A program made the position numbers and the translations under genes. Of a DNA stretch of 35,503 nt, positions 7,490 through 16,974 are shown one piece after another. The stretch's first letter is position 1; every line of letters begins with the position of its first letter. Origin of the DNA: an uncultured Clostridia bacterium (GTDB taxonomy: Bacteria > Bacillota > Clostridia > Lachnospirales > UBA5962); assembly GCA_946481295.1 (NCBI GenBank), contig CAMLLW010000015.1, positions 1-35,503 on the forward strand. The letters are read 5' to 3'. Below the pieces are notes generated by a model that did not search any database, was not told the origin of the DNA, and saw only the letters and a program-made list of their open reading frames with translations.

Positions 7490-8877
7490 ATAAAATTAAT
7501 TAAAGACATTTGTATAATATTTGCTCCAGCTTGCATAGCAGCCTGGTATATAACCTCAGATGAATTTAATTCCATTATTACCTTCATAACATCTACATCT
7601 TCATTTTTAGACATTAGTTCTGAAAAACTTATATAATTATCTTCTAATCTAGTTTGTATAAGATCTACTCTATTCATTCTAACACCTAAATCTGTATTTT
7701 CAGTAGAAATATTTTTTAAATGTTCATCCATTATACCTATCATATTTTCAAATTTATTTGACATAACTTCTTGTGCTATTTGTTGTTCCTTTAATATTTG
7801 TTCTTGTATAGCATTTTCTAATTCTTCTCCTTCTAATCCTTCATTAGTAAACTTTATTCTTAAGTCTTGTTCAGAAGAAAATTGTATATCTCCTATAGCT
7901 TTTACAAAATTTTTTAAATCAGCATACATTGAATCAGTAACTATATTTTTTCCTAAAACATTTATATTCATAGGATTTCCAACACCAAGTTCATAATACA
8001 TATCTTGATTTTCCATATTAAAAACTGTTCCATTTTCATCTGTACAAGTAAAATATGTTTTAGGATTTATCTCTCCTTTAGAAAAACCATCTTTATCATA
8101 TGTAATTTTTATATTACCATCTTCTGATATTGAATCTTTTACACCTTTACCAAATATTAATTCTCCTGTTTCTTCTATATAAACAATTTCACCTTCTCCT
8201 ACATCATAAGGATTATAAGTGTCATCATTTGGATTAGGATTTTTAATAGATCTAGTTGTAACAGTCTTATTATTAATAGTTATATTTTTTGCATTTGCAT
8301 ATGGTAATTTCAAAATATCTACTTCTGATACAATAGGTTCACTATCTTTACTTGGTTTATAGTAAGTTTTAGTAGATTCTATATTACTTGTTTTTAAATT
8401 TTGTATTATATTTTTATATGATAAATTAGGTTTATCTTTTGTAAATATGCATTGTTCATCAGTTCTAAGTCCAGAAAATACATATCTTCCACCATAAGTT
8501 TGATTCATAGTAAGATTTAATTCTTCTGATAATGTTCCTATTTCTTCAGCAATTTTTTTCTTGTCTAAAGGTTCTTTTGTATCACTATATGATACTAATA
8601 GCTCTCTAATTCTAGTAGTAATACTATTTACTTCTTCTATAGCTTTATTTGTAATATCCATCCAAGAATTAGCTTGATCTGCATTTTTTTTGTATTGCTC
8701 TATTTCATTTACAGAATTTCTAAATTTAAGAGCTCTACCAGCTGTTATAGGATCTTCTGATGGCATTTGAATTTTTTTACCTGTAGAAAGTTGAACATAT
8801 AAATTATTAACTTTATTTGCATTTTTATTTATATTTAGCATCATTTGATTTGACATCATTTGATTAGTAATTCTCAA
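7486..8877 (-). CDS. flgL: Flagellar hook-associated protein 3 (hook-filament junction)
   Basis: Forms the second junction ring between hook and filament. The true start is a TTG that gives MRITNQMM, the classical FlgL N-terminus; AGGAG is nine bases before it. N-terminal D0/D1 helices contain LYVQLSTGKKIQMPSEDP (flagellin-like), and the C-terminus has DLGVRMNRVDLIQTRLEDN and ends with the D0 helix YQAAMQAGANIIQMSLINFI. At about 463 residues it is much longer than the usual 300 or so; the extra mass lies in the middle (about 140-330), a beta-rich surface-exposed D2-like insert. Last gene of the flgM-flgL block. Confidence 0.95.
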   Translation of the reverse strand: MRITNQMMSNQMMLNINKNANKVNNLYVQLSTGKKIQMPSEDPITAGRALKFRNSVNEIEQYKKNADQANSWMDITNKAIEEVNSITTRIRELLVSYSDTKEPLDKKKIAEEIGTLSEELNLTMNQTYGGRYVFSGLRTDEQCIFTKDKPNLSYKNIIQNLKTSNIESTKTYYKPSKDSEPIVSEVDILKLPYANAKNITINNKTVTTRSIKNPNPNDDTYNPYDVGEGEIVYIEETGELIFGKGVKDSISEDGNIKITYDKDGFSKGEINPKTYFTCTDENGTVFNMENQDMYYELGVGNPMNINVLGKNIVTDSMYADLKNFVKAIGDIQFSSEQDLRIKFTNEGLEGEELENAIQEQILKEQQIAQEVMSNKFENMIGIMDEHLKNISTENTDLGVRMNRVDLIQTRLEDNYISFSELMSKNEDVDVMKVIMELNSSEVIYQAAMQAGANIIQMSLINFI

Positions 8878-8908
8878 GTATATCAACTCCTAATATAAAA
8901 AATAAATT

Positions 8909-10474
8909 TTATACACCAACTCTATTTATTAAATTATCGTATAAATCATTAATAATGCTTATAAACTTAGATGCTGTTTGATATTGCTGTTGAAAAACAA
9001 TCATATTATTAACTTCTTCATTAAGATCTACTCCAGAAACTTCTATTCTTTGATTGTCTATATTAGCAACAAGACTTGTATAATTTTTTTCAAATTTTTC
9101 TGATTGCTTCTTGTCTATTCCAAGTTCAGATGTTATTCCTATAATGAAGTCTCCTATCTTTCCCTCTCTAAATATTGAATTATTATTTTCTAATTCAGCA
9201 AATCCTAAAATAATATCATTAGCACTTTCTCCATTACTAGGATCAGATGTAATTGCTAAAAGTGTTGGATCTTTAATTAAATCAGGATTAACTTGAAAAT
9301 TAAAAACATCAAAATCATCATAGTTTATAGTTTCATTTTCAGATACATCATTATATTTACCATCGGAAAAGAAAGTCCTATTTTTATTACCATGTATATC
9401 ATAACCATGGATATGACCTGTCATTCCTTCTATTGGATCACCTTTATAATCTAATCCTTCATTAAAAGCTTTTGCAACTGTTCTTACAAGTTTATTTAAT
9501 TTATCAATATAATGTGGTATTCCTTTATATGATGTAGTTTTTCCATTCTCCACTGTCATTTCATTATTATTACCATCACGTATATCTATAAGACCTTTTA
9601 ATTCTCCTTTTAAACTTGGACTATAAATATTAAAATCATTGCCACTAGCAAATTTAATATCGTAAAGTCCATCTGCATCATATTTATTTTTTTTATCTTC
9701 AGGACCTCTAGCTATAACTTCTAATTTTTGTGCATCAAAATGATTTACAAGTTCATATCCATTAATCAAGACAGAAAACTTTTCAAAATTATTTTCATCT
9801 TTTTTTATAGATACATTTACATTTATATATTCACTTAATTCATCTACTAATAAAGCTCTTTTATCTCTTAAATCATTTGCATGTGAGCCATCTATCTCAT
9901 ATTTATATATTTGTTCATTTAAATTTCTAATTTCTTCTCCTATGCTATTTATAGCATTAACTAATGTAGATATCTCATTATTAATATCTTGTTGTTGTTG
10001 TTTTAAATTATTTCCTAAATTGTTTATATATTTAGATAACGATTCTGCTGATTTTACAACATTATTTTGATAGGAAACATCTCCTGAATTTGTTGTTAGA
10101 CTTTGTAATCCGGAAAAGAAAGATTTAAAACTTGCTGAAAGACTTGTATCAGAAAGGCCTACAAATGCATGTTCTATAGCACCCATTTGGATAGATTTTA
10201 TAGAGTACTCACCTAATACTGGCATTTCTATCCAATATTTCCTGTCTAAGTGTATATCTCTAATTTGTCCAACCCCATATACTTCTGTACCTGTGCCAAC
10301 CATACCTTTAGAATCAAATGTTGGTAAAGGTTTAGCAACTCTTTGTAAAGCTACTTGTCTTGAATATCCTTTCATGGATGCATTAGCTATATTATGTGAA
10401 ATTACTTGTAAATTATTTTTTGCACCAAACAATGCTGACGTAGCTACATTAAATTCAAAAAAAGATGATCTCAT
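8909..10474 (-). CDS. flgK: Flagellar hook-associated protein 1, second copy
   Basis: First junction ring protein at the end of the hook. 521 residues. The N-terminus has ATSALFGAKNNLQVISHNIAN followed by MKGYSRQ, the axial-protein signature, and VGTGTEVYGVGQIRD, typical of FlgK. The C-terminus has SGVDLNEEVNNMIVFQQQYQ and ISIINDLYDNLINR, again FlgK. AGGAGG precedes the ATG; 13 bases separate it from the other flgK. The two copies share ends but differ clearly in the middle, so this is not a recent duplication. Confidence 0.94.
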   Translation of the reverse strand: MRSSFFEFNVATSALFGAKNNLQVISHNIANASMKGYSRQVALQRVAKPLPTFDSKGMVGTGTEVYGVGQIRDIHLDRKYWIEMPVLGEYSIKSIQMGAIEHAFVGLSDTSLSASFKSFFSGLQSLTTNSGDVSYQNNVVKSAESLSKYINNLGNNLKQQQQDINNEISTLVNAINSIGEEIRNLNEQIYKYEIDGSHANDLRDKRALLVDELSEYINVNVSIKKDENNFEKFSVLINGYELVNHFDAQKLEVIARGPEDKKNKYDADGLYDIKFASGNDFNIYSPSLKGELKGLIDIRDGNNNEMTVENGKTTSYKGIPHYIDKLNKLVRTVAKAFNEGLDYKGDPIEGMTGHIHGYDIHGNKNRTFFSDGKYNDVSENETINYDDFDVFNFQVNPDLIKDPTLLAITSDPSNGESANDIILGFAELENNNSIFREGKIGDFIIGITSELGIDKKQSEKFEKNYTSLVANIDNQRIEVSGVDLNEEVNNMIVFQQQYQTASKFISIINDLYDNLINRVGV

Positions 10475-10487
10475 AAAATCCTCCTCA

Positions 10488-12107
10488 TTATAAACCTACT
10501 CTTCCTGTTCTATTTACTAATGTATCTATCATGGAATCAATAGTATTTATCATTCTTGCTGCCGCATTATATGCATGTTGGTATATCATCATATTAGACA
10601 TTTCTTCATCTAAAGAAACTCCTGATATCTCCATTCTAGCTGAATCTGTTTTATTTACTAAAATTTCTTGACTTCCTAATTTATCTTTATCTCTCTTTAC
10701 TTCTTCAGCTAAATTATTTATAAAATAACTATATATGCCATCTATATTCATTTGCGGAGAGCCATCTATAGATGTATTTTTTTCTTTCCATTTTTCTAAA
10801 ATATCTTTAACTACACCTGCATCTCCTTTATCTGGATTTTTAGACAATTGTAATAAATTATAACCTTCTGGTGAACCAGAAACTTTAGGATTTATAATAA
10901 CATTTCCTAAAGAGTATAATCCTTTGCCATTTTTTAATTCAAATACTTTAAAATTAGGATCATTTTCTCCATTTAAATTATAACCATCAGCAAAACTATC
11001 ATTTATAAGTGTAATTATTTTATTAAATAAAATATCTAATTCTCGCATAGCTTTAGGAATAGTTGATTTAGTTGCATTAAATTTGTTTCTTTCTAAAGCT
11101 ATTTTATAATTTTCATCATTTTCTCCATTTGGATAATCATCTGGATTTGGTTTATAATTTAAAGAATCAAAATTGGCTGGATAAAATCCTCTAGATATTA
11201 ATAAACTCTTTAAATGTCCACTTTCTTCTGTATTATCTCTACCTTTTTCACAAAAATTATATAGAGATTTAGCATTTTTGAAAGTCTTATCAAATGGTAA
11301 TATTTCTTTAGAATTTGTAAATACAGGTTCTACAAATGAATAATTTGGAGAAGTATATCTAAGACCTAACTTATTTACAGTGCCGTTTGAAATTAGTTCT
11401 TTTCCTTCTGTAAATACTTGTACTTCTCCATTAGAATTTTCTTTATATTCTATGTTTATTAGCTTACTTAATTCGTCTAATAATAAATTTCTTTGATCCC
11501 TATAATCGTTAGCATATTGTCCATAAGCCTCTTGTTCCCTTATTACAATATTTAAATTATGTATTTCTTCTGTTATTTGATTAATATTATCTACTGTTTT
11601 TATAACTTCTTCATTTAAATTATTTTGATCTAATGTAAGTCTCCTGTACATATTATCCATTTTATCTAAAAATGAAATACATGTACTTATAAAATTTCCT
11701 CTTGTTTCTATACTTGATGGATCTATAGTAAGATCTTGCAAAGATGACCACAAATCAGTTATTACAGTTTGTGTAGCATAAGCACTCTGTAACTCACCAA
11801 CTGCACTTTGAATATCCATACCAATAGAATACTTTGTATTAAAATAATTAAGTTTTCCTACTTCTTTTCTATAATTTAAATCTAAAAATTCATTTCTAAT
11901 CTGCCGTATCCCAATTATATCTACACCTGTACCAATTTGCATTTTACCATTTGCATTACTACCTACACCTCTATACCACATATCTTGTTGAATAGATCTT
12001 TGTCTAGAAAAACCCTTAACTTGATTATTGGCCATATTATGTCCAGTAACATTTAAACCAGATTGTGCAGCATGCAACCCACTAGTGGCTGTATTCATAC
12101 CCATCAT
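10488..12107 (-). CDS. flgK: Flagellar hook-associated protein 1, first copy
   Basis: 539 residues, promoter-proximal FlgK paralogue. N-terminal HNMANNQVKGFSRQ and IGTGVDIIGIRQIRNEF mark the D0/D1 region; the C-terminus has SGVSLDEEMSNMMIYQHAYNAA and INTIDSMIDTLVNR. The central region (about 210-430) is unlike that of the downstream copy. GGGGGT lies 11 bases before the ATG, a rather long spacing; an ATG three codons later is possible. Which copy is the canonical junction protein cannot be told from sequence alone. Confidence 0.94.
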   Translation of the reverse strand: MMGMNTATSGLHAAQSGLNVTGHNMANNQVKGFSRQRSIQQDMWYRGVGSNANGKMQIGTGVDIIGIRQIRNEFLDLNYRKEVGKLNYFNTKYSIGMDIQSAVGELQSAYATQTVITDLWSSLQDLTIDPSSIETRGNFISTCISFLDKMDNMYRRLTLDQNNLNEEVIKTVDNINQITEEIHNLNIVIREQEAYGQYANDYRDQRNLLLDELSKLINIEYKENSNGEVQVFTEGKELISNGTVNKLGLRYTSPNYSFVEPVFTNSKEILPFDKTFKNAKSLYNFCEKGRDNTEESGHLKSLLISRGFYPANFDSLNYKPNPDDYPNGENDENYKIALERNKFNATKSTIPKAMRELDILFNKIITLINDSFADGYNLNGENDPNFKVFELKNGKGLYSLGNVIINPKVSGSPEGYNLLQLSKNPDKGDAGVVKDILEKWKEKNTSIDGSPQMNIDGIYSYFINNLAEEVKRDKDKLGSQEILVNKTDSARMEISGVSLDEEMSNMMIYQHAYNAAARMINTIDSMIDTLVNRTGRVGL

Positions 12108-12131
12108 ATTTTTTATATACCCCCAATTTGT

Positions 12132-12632
12132 TTATGATTTTGCATCAAAAAAACTATTACAATTAAGTGCAGATTCACCGTCTAAGTTATAATAATTATT
12201 TTCGTCATTTATTTTATACATAACAACATTTATAGAAAAATCTATATATTCTAAAGAACTTTCTATTAATAATTTATTTTGATCATTATAATATTTAAGA
12301 TCATCCAATATATTTCTTAGATTATTTTTTACTTCTAATAATGTACTATACTCTTTTTGATTTTTTATTAATTCTAATATTTTTGTTAAAGTTAGAGATT
12401 CTCTTTCTTGATTTAGTACATTAGAAATATCGGATATTATTTTTTCTCTTTTAATTTCTAATTTTTGATTCTTACCTATAATATTATTTTCAGCTGAAAT
12501 TATATCTTTCAAATCATTTATATCATTATTTATAATGCAATTTCTTTTTTCTTTAGAAATAATTAATAATTGCTCATAATTTATAGATTGATCTTTTAAA
12601 ATATTAATAAGACTTTCTATTAAACTTGCCAC
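12132..12632 (-). CDS. flgN: FlgN-type flagellar export chaperone
   Basis: Cytoplasmic chaperone that keeps FlgK and FlgL soluble and delivers them to the export gate. 166 residues, nearly all alpha-helical, with the FlgN start pattern (LIESLINILKDQSINYEQLL) and I..NDINDLKDIISAEN. Position between flgM and flgK is the standard one. AGAGGTG lies before the ATG and 24 bases follow to flgK. Confidence 0.9.
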   Translation of the reverse strand: MASLIESLINILKDQSINYEQLLIISKEKRNCIINNDINDLKDIISAENNIIGKNQKLEIKREKIISDISNVLNQERESLTLTKILELIKNQKEYSTLLEVKNNLRNILDDLKYYNDQNKLLIESSLEYIDFSINVVMYKINDENNYYNLDGESALNCNSFFDAKS

Positions 12633-12656
12633 TAAAACACCTCTTTAAAAATTAAA

Positions 12657-12944
12657 TTATAATAAATAATCTAAAATTTTGTTTGCTAAATCTTTAGAAG
12701 ATATATTATAAGTATCATTTTCTATTCTATTTTTAATTTCATTTATTTTATCTTCTCTTACATTAGGTACATTATTTAAGGCAAACAATACTTTATTAAA
12801 CTCTTTAGATTGATCTGAAAGTTTAGTCATATCCATATTTTCTTCTTTTCTTGTTGTCCTTTTCATTCTAATAGTATTATTATAAGTATCCAAAGAATTA
12901 AAATTATGCATTGCAGTATTATTCAAATCAATATTTGGTCTCAA
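12657..12944 (-). CDS. flgM: Anti-sigma-28 factor
   Basis: Binds the flagellar sigma factor until hook completion, then is exported. 95 residues from a TTG start with AGAGGTG six bases upstream. The C-terminal half has the FlgM pattern: KLSDQSKEFNKVLFALNNVP, then VREDKINEIKNRIENDTY and SSKDLANKILDYLL. The N-terminal half is Asn/Thr-rich and probably unfolded, as expected. First gene of the flagellar block. I found no convincing sigma-28 promoter in the 150 bases upstream. Confidence 0.92.
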   Translation of the reverse strand: MRPNIDLNNTAMHNFNSLDTYNNTIRMKRTTRKEENMDMTKLSDQSKEFNKVLFALNNVPNVREDKINEIKNRIENDTYNISSKDLANKILDYLL

Positions 12945-13098
12945 TTAAAACACCTCTTAAAATTTAATTATTATAATTATGATAATTATATCGTAAAAAT
13001 ATAATTTATTAGTTAGACCTTCCTTAGTAAATATATATAATATCTATTTTAAATTGTACTCATTTTTTTTAATATTTAATCATAATTATAATTATATT

Positions 13099-13577
13099 TT
13101 ATTTATTTTTATTGCTAACAATAGATAAAGTTATAGATATTATACTTTTAGGTCTAAAATAAGATAAAGTTTTTGCACATTCATTAATAGTGCTACCTGT
13201 TGTATATATATCATCTACTATAGCAATATTCTTTTCATATATATTATAATTCTTATTAAAAACAAATGCACCCTTTATATTATTTTCTCTTCCAATAGGT
13301 GTTAATCCACTTTGCGCTTTTGTATTCTTTGTTCTTAATAATAAATCTGGTATTACAGGTATGTTTATATATTTAGAAATTTCTTTGGCTAATATATATG
13401 ACTGATTAAATCCTCTTGTTCTCATTCTATTTTTATGTATAGGTACAGGAGTTATGTAGTCTATATTTTTATAATCTTCTATATTTTCCAATATATATTT
13501 AGCCATTAAATATCCTAACGCTCTTCCCACACTTGCTTTTTTAGAATACTTAAATTTATATATTATATCTTTTATTA
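13099..13577 (-). CDS. comF: ComF-family phosphoribosyltransferase, 3' exon
   Basis: Second part of the comF gene, split by the group II intron. It encodes the PRTase domain: IIYKFKYSKKASVGRALGYL, YITPVPIHKNRMRTRGFNQS, and the PRPP-binding loop IAIVDDIYTTGST near the end. ComF proteins are needed for single-strand DNA handling during natural transformation. By itself this piece lacks the zinc-finger N-terminus; it could be read alone from an ATG at 13611 inside the intron's 3' end, but no ribosome-binding site suits that. Joining at 14342/13577 gives FEYDN-L-IKDIIYKFKY with exactly the family spacing and a 248-residue protein. Confidence 0.88.
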
Positions 13578-14341
13578 ATAACGATAGGTAAGACTTTGAT
13601 ATTATCTCCAACTTTTCCCCCGCTTCACACCGTACATGAGACTTTCACCTCATACGGCGTTCCATCATTTAATATTAATTATTAAATGACTAGTGGCTAT
13701 CCCTCCGCAGATTATTATCTCTGTTTCATTAGTACTGTGCCACCACTCTCACTAACATTAATATTAGTTATAGTATTTACTTTTCCTAATAAACGTTTCT
13801 CAACATGGCAAGATGTTTTTTCTCCACGTTGTTAGCTTTCAACGTTCCAATAATATTCTTATTTATATATTTTTAAATACATAAAATTATCCTTAGATCC
13901 TTTCTTTATGCCTGTTTGCTTAATACTACCTATAATAATATAAGGAATTTCCTAACAAATATTTGTACTAATCCTCACAAACGATATTTTTATATATATT
14001 AGCATTTCTACTAATTATATTTAGACACGTACATTCGAAAGTTCGTCAGTATATAATACATTCTAATCATAGATAATTATTAACCCCCGACCTATAAATC
14101 TCTTGACCACCTCTGGTTCACATTTCCTCAGAACTATCTGTTAGGGAGAAGTCTTAGTCGTCTTCACCGAGCTTCATACATATATATCTTGCCATATATA
14201 TGCATGTCGGAGTATTAGGGAGAACCCTTTGGGACGTTACTCCTTCATTTGATTCTAAATATTATTAGTTCTCATAAATAATTATAATCTATTTATGGCT
14301 TATCCTTTCTGCTTATGCACTAAGATAAGAACGTTTCGCAC
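13578..14341 (-). mobile_element. ORF-less group II intron inside comF
   Basis: About 764 nt in the same orientation as comF. It begins GTGCG, the group II 5' end, directly after exon base 14342. Domain V is complete at about 13626-13661: a CGC triad stem (ACGCCGU/ACGGUGU), a two-base GU bulge, a second stem and a GAAA tetraloop. Domain IV, where an intron-encoded reverse transcriptase would lie, is only a 9-bp hairpin (13666-13688). The 3' end is TATCGTTAT at 13578; an end at 13584 also keeps frame but would add two residues to ComF. With no encoded protein, splicing or mobility would need a helper in trans. I found no perfect 6-nt EBS1 match to the exon end. Confidence 0.88.
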
Positions 14342-14609
14342 AATTGTCATATTCAAATACAGATATATTTCTATTAAAAGCAAAATTTTTATTTTTACAA
14401 CTTTTACACATAAATGTATCAAAGTCTACATGTACTCCACATATATTGCATGTTGGTTTATTTATAAATTTTATATCATTCTTACAATTATCACATATAT
14501 ATCTAGGCTTATTAATTTCTATTATACTATCACATACCATACATTTTGGTGGATATATTATATCTAAAATATTATCTAGATATAAAAATATATTATTAAT
14601 ATTAACCAC
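14342..14609 (-). CDS. comF: ComF-family protein, 5' exon (zinc-binding region)
   Basis: First 89 codons plus one base of the split comF. It carries eight cysteines in four CxxC pairs (23/26, 39/42, 54/57, 68/71), the double zinc ribbon of ComFC-type proteins, starting after the usual IIYPPKC. It ends ISVFEYDN just before the intron. Without splicing, translation runs 10 codons into the intron and stops, leaving a zinc-finger fragment without the PRTase domain. Start uncertain: the GTG used here has AGGA only one base away; a non-ATG start a few codons later is possible. Twelve bases separate it from recD2, so the two are co-transcribed. Confidence 0.85.
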
Positions 14610-14621
14610 TTCCTAAAAATT

Positions 14622-16868
14622 TTATTTATCATTTAAAAGTTCTACAAATTTTTTTATCCTAAATGATAGATAAGAATATCTAAGTATTTCTCTATTATTA
14701 TCTATCATTTTAAACAAAGCTTCTTTAATTCCAACTATAACAACCAATTCTTTTCCTCTTGTAACGGCTGTATATAAAAGATTTCTTGTAAAAAGCATAT
14801 ATGGTCCACTATGAATTGGTATTATAACAACTTTATATTCACTTCCTTGAGATTTATGGATTGTTAAAGCATAACTTAAATTAATTTCATCCAACTGAGA
14901 AAAGCTATAATAAACTGTTTTATTATTATAAAATTCTACTTCCATTAGCTCTTCATCTACATATATATTTTTAATTATGCCTTCATCTCCATTAAAAACT
15001 CCTATACCTTCATCTAATTTTTTACGTACATCATCATAAACTAGCCAAGGTGTATTATAATTATTTTTTATTTGCATAACTTTATCACCTTGTCTAAAAA
15101 TAGTACCTCTAAAAATATATTCTTGTTTATTTTTAGATTTAGGATTTAATTTTTCTTGTAAAAGATTATTTAAATTATTAATTCCTAATTGTGATTTTCT
15201 CATAGGGGTTAGTACTTGTATATCTCTAACTTTATTACATTTTAAAAAATTAGGTATTCTTCTATCTACTAAATCTAAAATAATATTTATAATGTCATTT
15301 ATATTTTTCCTTTGTATAAAGAAGAAATCTTTTTCTTTTACATTTAAAATAGGATATATTCCTTTATTAATTTTATGTGCATTTGTAATTATTGCACTTT
15401 CTTGTCCTTGTCTAAAAATCTCTGTAAGATATATTGTTTTTATACATTCACTATTAATTATATCTTTTAAAACATTACCTGCACCAACTGACGGTAATTG
15501 ATCTACATCTCCTACTAGTATTAATCTAGTACCATCTGCTATAGCTTTTAAAAGACTATGCATTAACATTAAATCTATCATTGAGCTTTCATCTACAATA
15601 ATAACATCTGCTTCTATAGGATTATCTTCATTTTTTTCCATACCTTGCATGTAATTTTCTGTTTCAGAATTTAATCCAAGTAATCTATGAATAGTTTTAG
15701 ATTCAAAACCTGTAGATTCTGCCATTCTTTTAGATGCTCTACCTGTAGGTGCACATAGTTCTACTTCTAAATCTTGATTTTTTAATAATCTTAAAATTAT
15801 ATTAATTATTGTTGTTTTACCTGTACCAGGACCCCCTGTTATTATTAAAACACCTCTCGTTAAAGCTTCTTTTACAGCCTTTTTTTGATTTTCTGCTAAA
15901 ATAATATTTGTTTCTTTTTCCACATTACTAATTTGTTCATTAATTGTATCTTCTTCTTCTATTACTGTAGAAAGTTGTAATATTTTTTTAGCAACATAAT
16001 TTTCAGCATAGTAGTATTTATTTAGGTATATTATTTCTTTATTATAAATTTTTTCTTGTATAATTTCTCTTTTTAATTCAGATTTTATTATTATATTTTC
16101 AATTAAATTTTTATCTATATTTAATAATTCTTTTAATTTTTCTTCTAAAATAATTTTAGGCAAACATGTGTGTCCATTATTTAAACTTATATTTAAATAG
16201 TACTTTAATCCAGCTTCTATACGTTCTTCAGATTCTAATCCAACACCTAACTTAAATGCAATCTGATCAGCAGTTTTAAATCCAATACCAGAAATATCGT
16301 TTACTAATATGTATGGATTTTTATTTATTACTTCTATTGTTTCATTTTTATATTTTTTAAAAAGTTTAATTGCAAAATTACTACTTATACCATAATTTTG
16401 TAAATAAAGTATAACTCTTCTTAAACCTACCTGTTCATTAAATATTTCTCCTATAGTTTTTGCCTTTTCTAAACTTATACCTTTTATATTAGATAGTTTT
16501 TCAGGAGAATTTTCTATAACTTTTAAAGTATTATCTTTAAATTCAGATACAATTCTTTTTGCTAAAACTTCTCCTAAACCCTTTATAACTCCAGAAGATA
16601 AATATTTTTCTATTCCTTCTACAGATGTAGGAATACTTTTTTCATAAGAAACTGCATTAAATTGTTCTCCATATATAGGATGAGTTGTATAATTACCTGT
16701 AAGATTTATATGTTCACCTTCATATAAATTTTCAATATAACAAGTACATACAATATCATCTTTTACACTTTTTGAATCATCAGAAATAGAAAAAATAAAA
16801 TAACTATTACTAGGGTTATAGTAAATAATATGCTCTACTGTGCCATGTATATTAATATTTGATTCCAT
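14622..16868 (-). CDS. recD2: RecD2-type 5'-3' DNA helicase
   Basis: Superfamily 1B helicase acting outside RecBCD in replication-fork and mismatch-repair processes in Firmicutes. 748 residues: N-terminal OB-like part (1-80), helix-hairpin-helix repeats (about 90-210, IKGLGEVLAKRI, IKGISLEKAKTI, ISGIGFKTADQI), Walker A GGPGTGKT (345-352), Walker B-like VDESSMIDL, and the C-terminal LTIHKSQGSEY motif. AGGTGG precedes the ATG. It stands directly upstream of comF; a DNA-processing link between the two is plausible. Confidence 0.96.
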   Translation of the reverse strand: MESNINIHGTVEHIIYYNPSNSYFIFSISDDSKSVKDDIVCTCYIENLYEGEHINLTGNYTTHPIYGEQFNAVSYEKSIPTSVEGIEKYLSSGVIKGLGEVLAKRIVSEFKDNTLKVIENSPEKLSNIKGISLEKAKTIGEIFNEQVGLRRVILYLQNYGISSNFAIKLFKKYKNETIEVINKNPYILVNDISGIGFKTADQIAFKLGVGLESEERIEAGLKYYLNISLNNGHTCLPKIILEEKLKELLNIDKNLIENIIIKSELKREIIQEKIYNKEIIYLNKYYYAENYVAKKILQLSTVIEEEDTINEQISNVEKETNIILAENQKKAVKEALTRGVLIITGGPGTGKTTIINIILRLLKNQDLEVELCAPTGRASKRMAESTGFESKTIHRLLGLNSETENYMQGMEKNEDNPIEADVIIVDESSMIDLMLMHSLLKAIADGTRLILVGDVDQLPSVGAGNVLKDIINSECIKTIYLTEIFRQGQESAIITNAHKINKGIYPILNVKEKDFFFIQRKNINDIINIILDLVDRRIPNFLKCNKVRDIQVLTPMRKSQLGINNLNNLLQEKLNPKSKNKQEYIFRGTIFRQGDKVMQIKNNYNTPWLVYDDVRKKLDEGIGVFNGDEGIIKNIYVDEELMEVEFYNNKTVYYSFSQLDEINLSYALTIHKSQGSEYKVVIIPIHSGPYMLFTRNLLYTAVTRGKELVVIVGIKEALFKMIDNNREILRYSYLSFRIKKFVELLNDK

Positions 16869-16974
16869 AAAACCACCTAATTATATTTTAATAATTAGAT
16901 TGTAACCTTTTTTATAGAAAATTACAAAAAAACATATGTATATAAATAAAATTTTATTATATATTTTGACATTT

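Noticed and set aside
12981-13015. Sigma-28-like sequence (ACGATATA with upstream TAAA) before flgM
   Set aside because: The spacing between elements is only 10 bases instead of about 15 and the correctly spaced -35 does not match.
13612-14312. Gap between comF pieces as an IS element or a frameshifted pseudogene
   Set aside because: No transposase frame, no terminal inverted repeats and no target duplication; GTGCG and domain V identify a group II intron.
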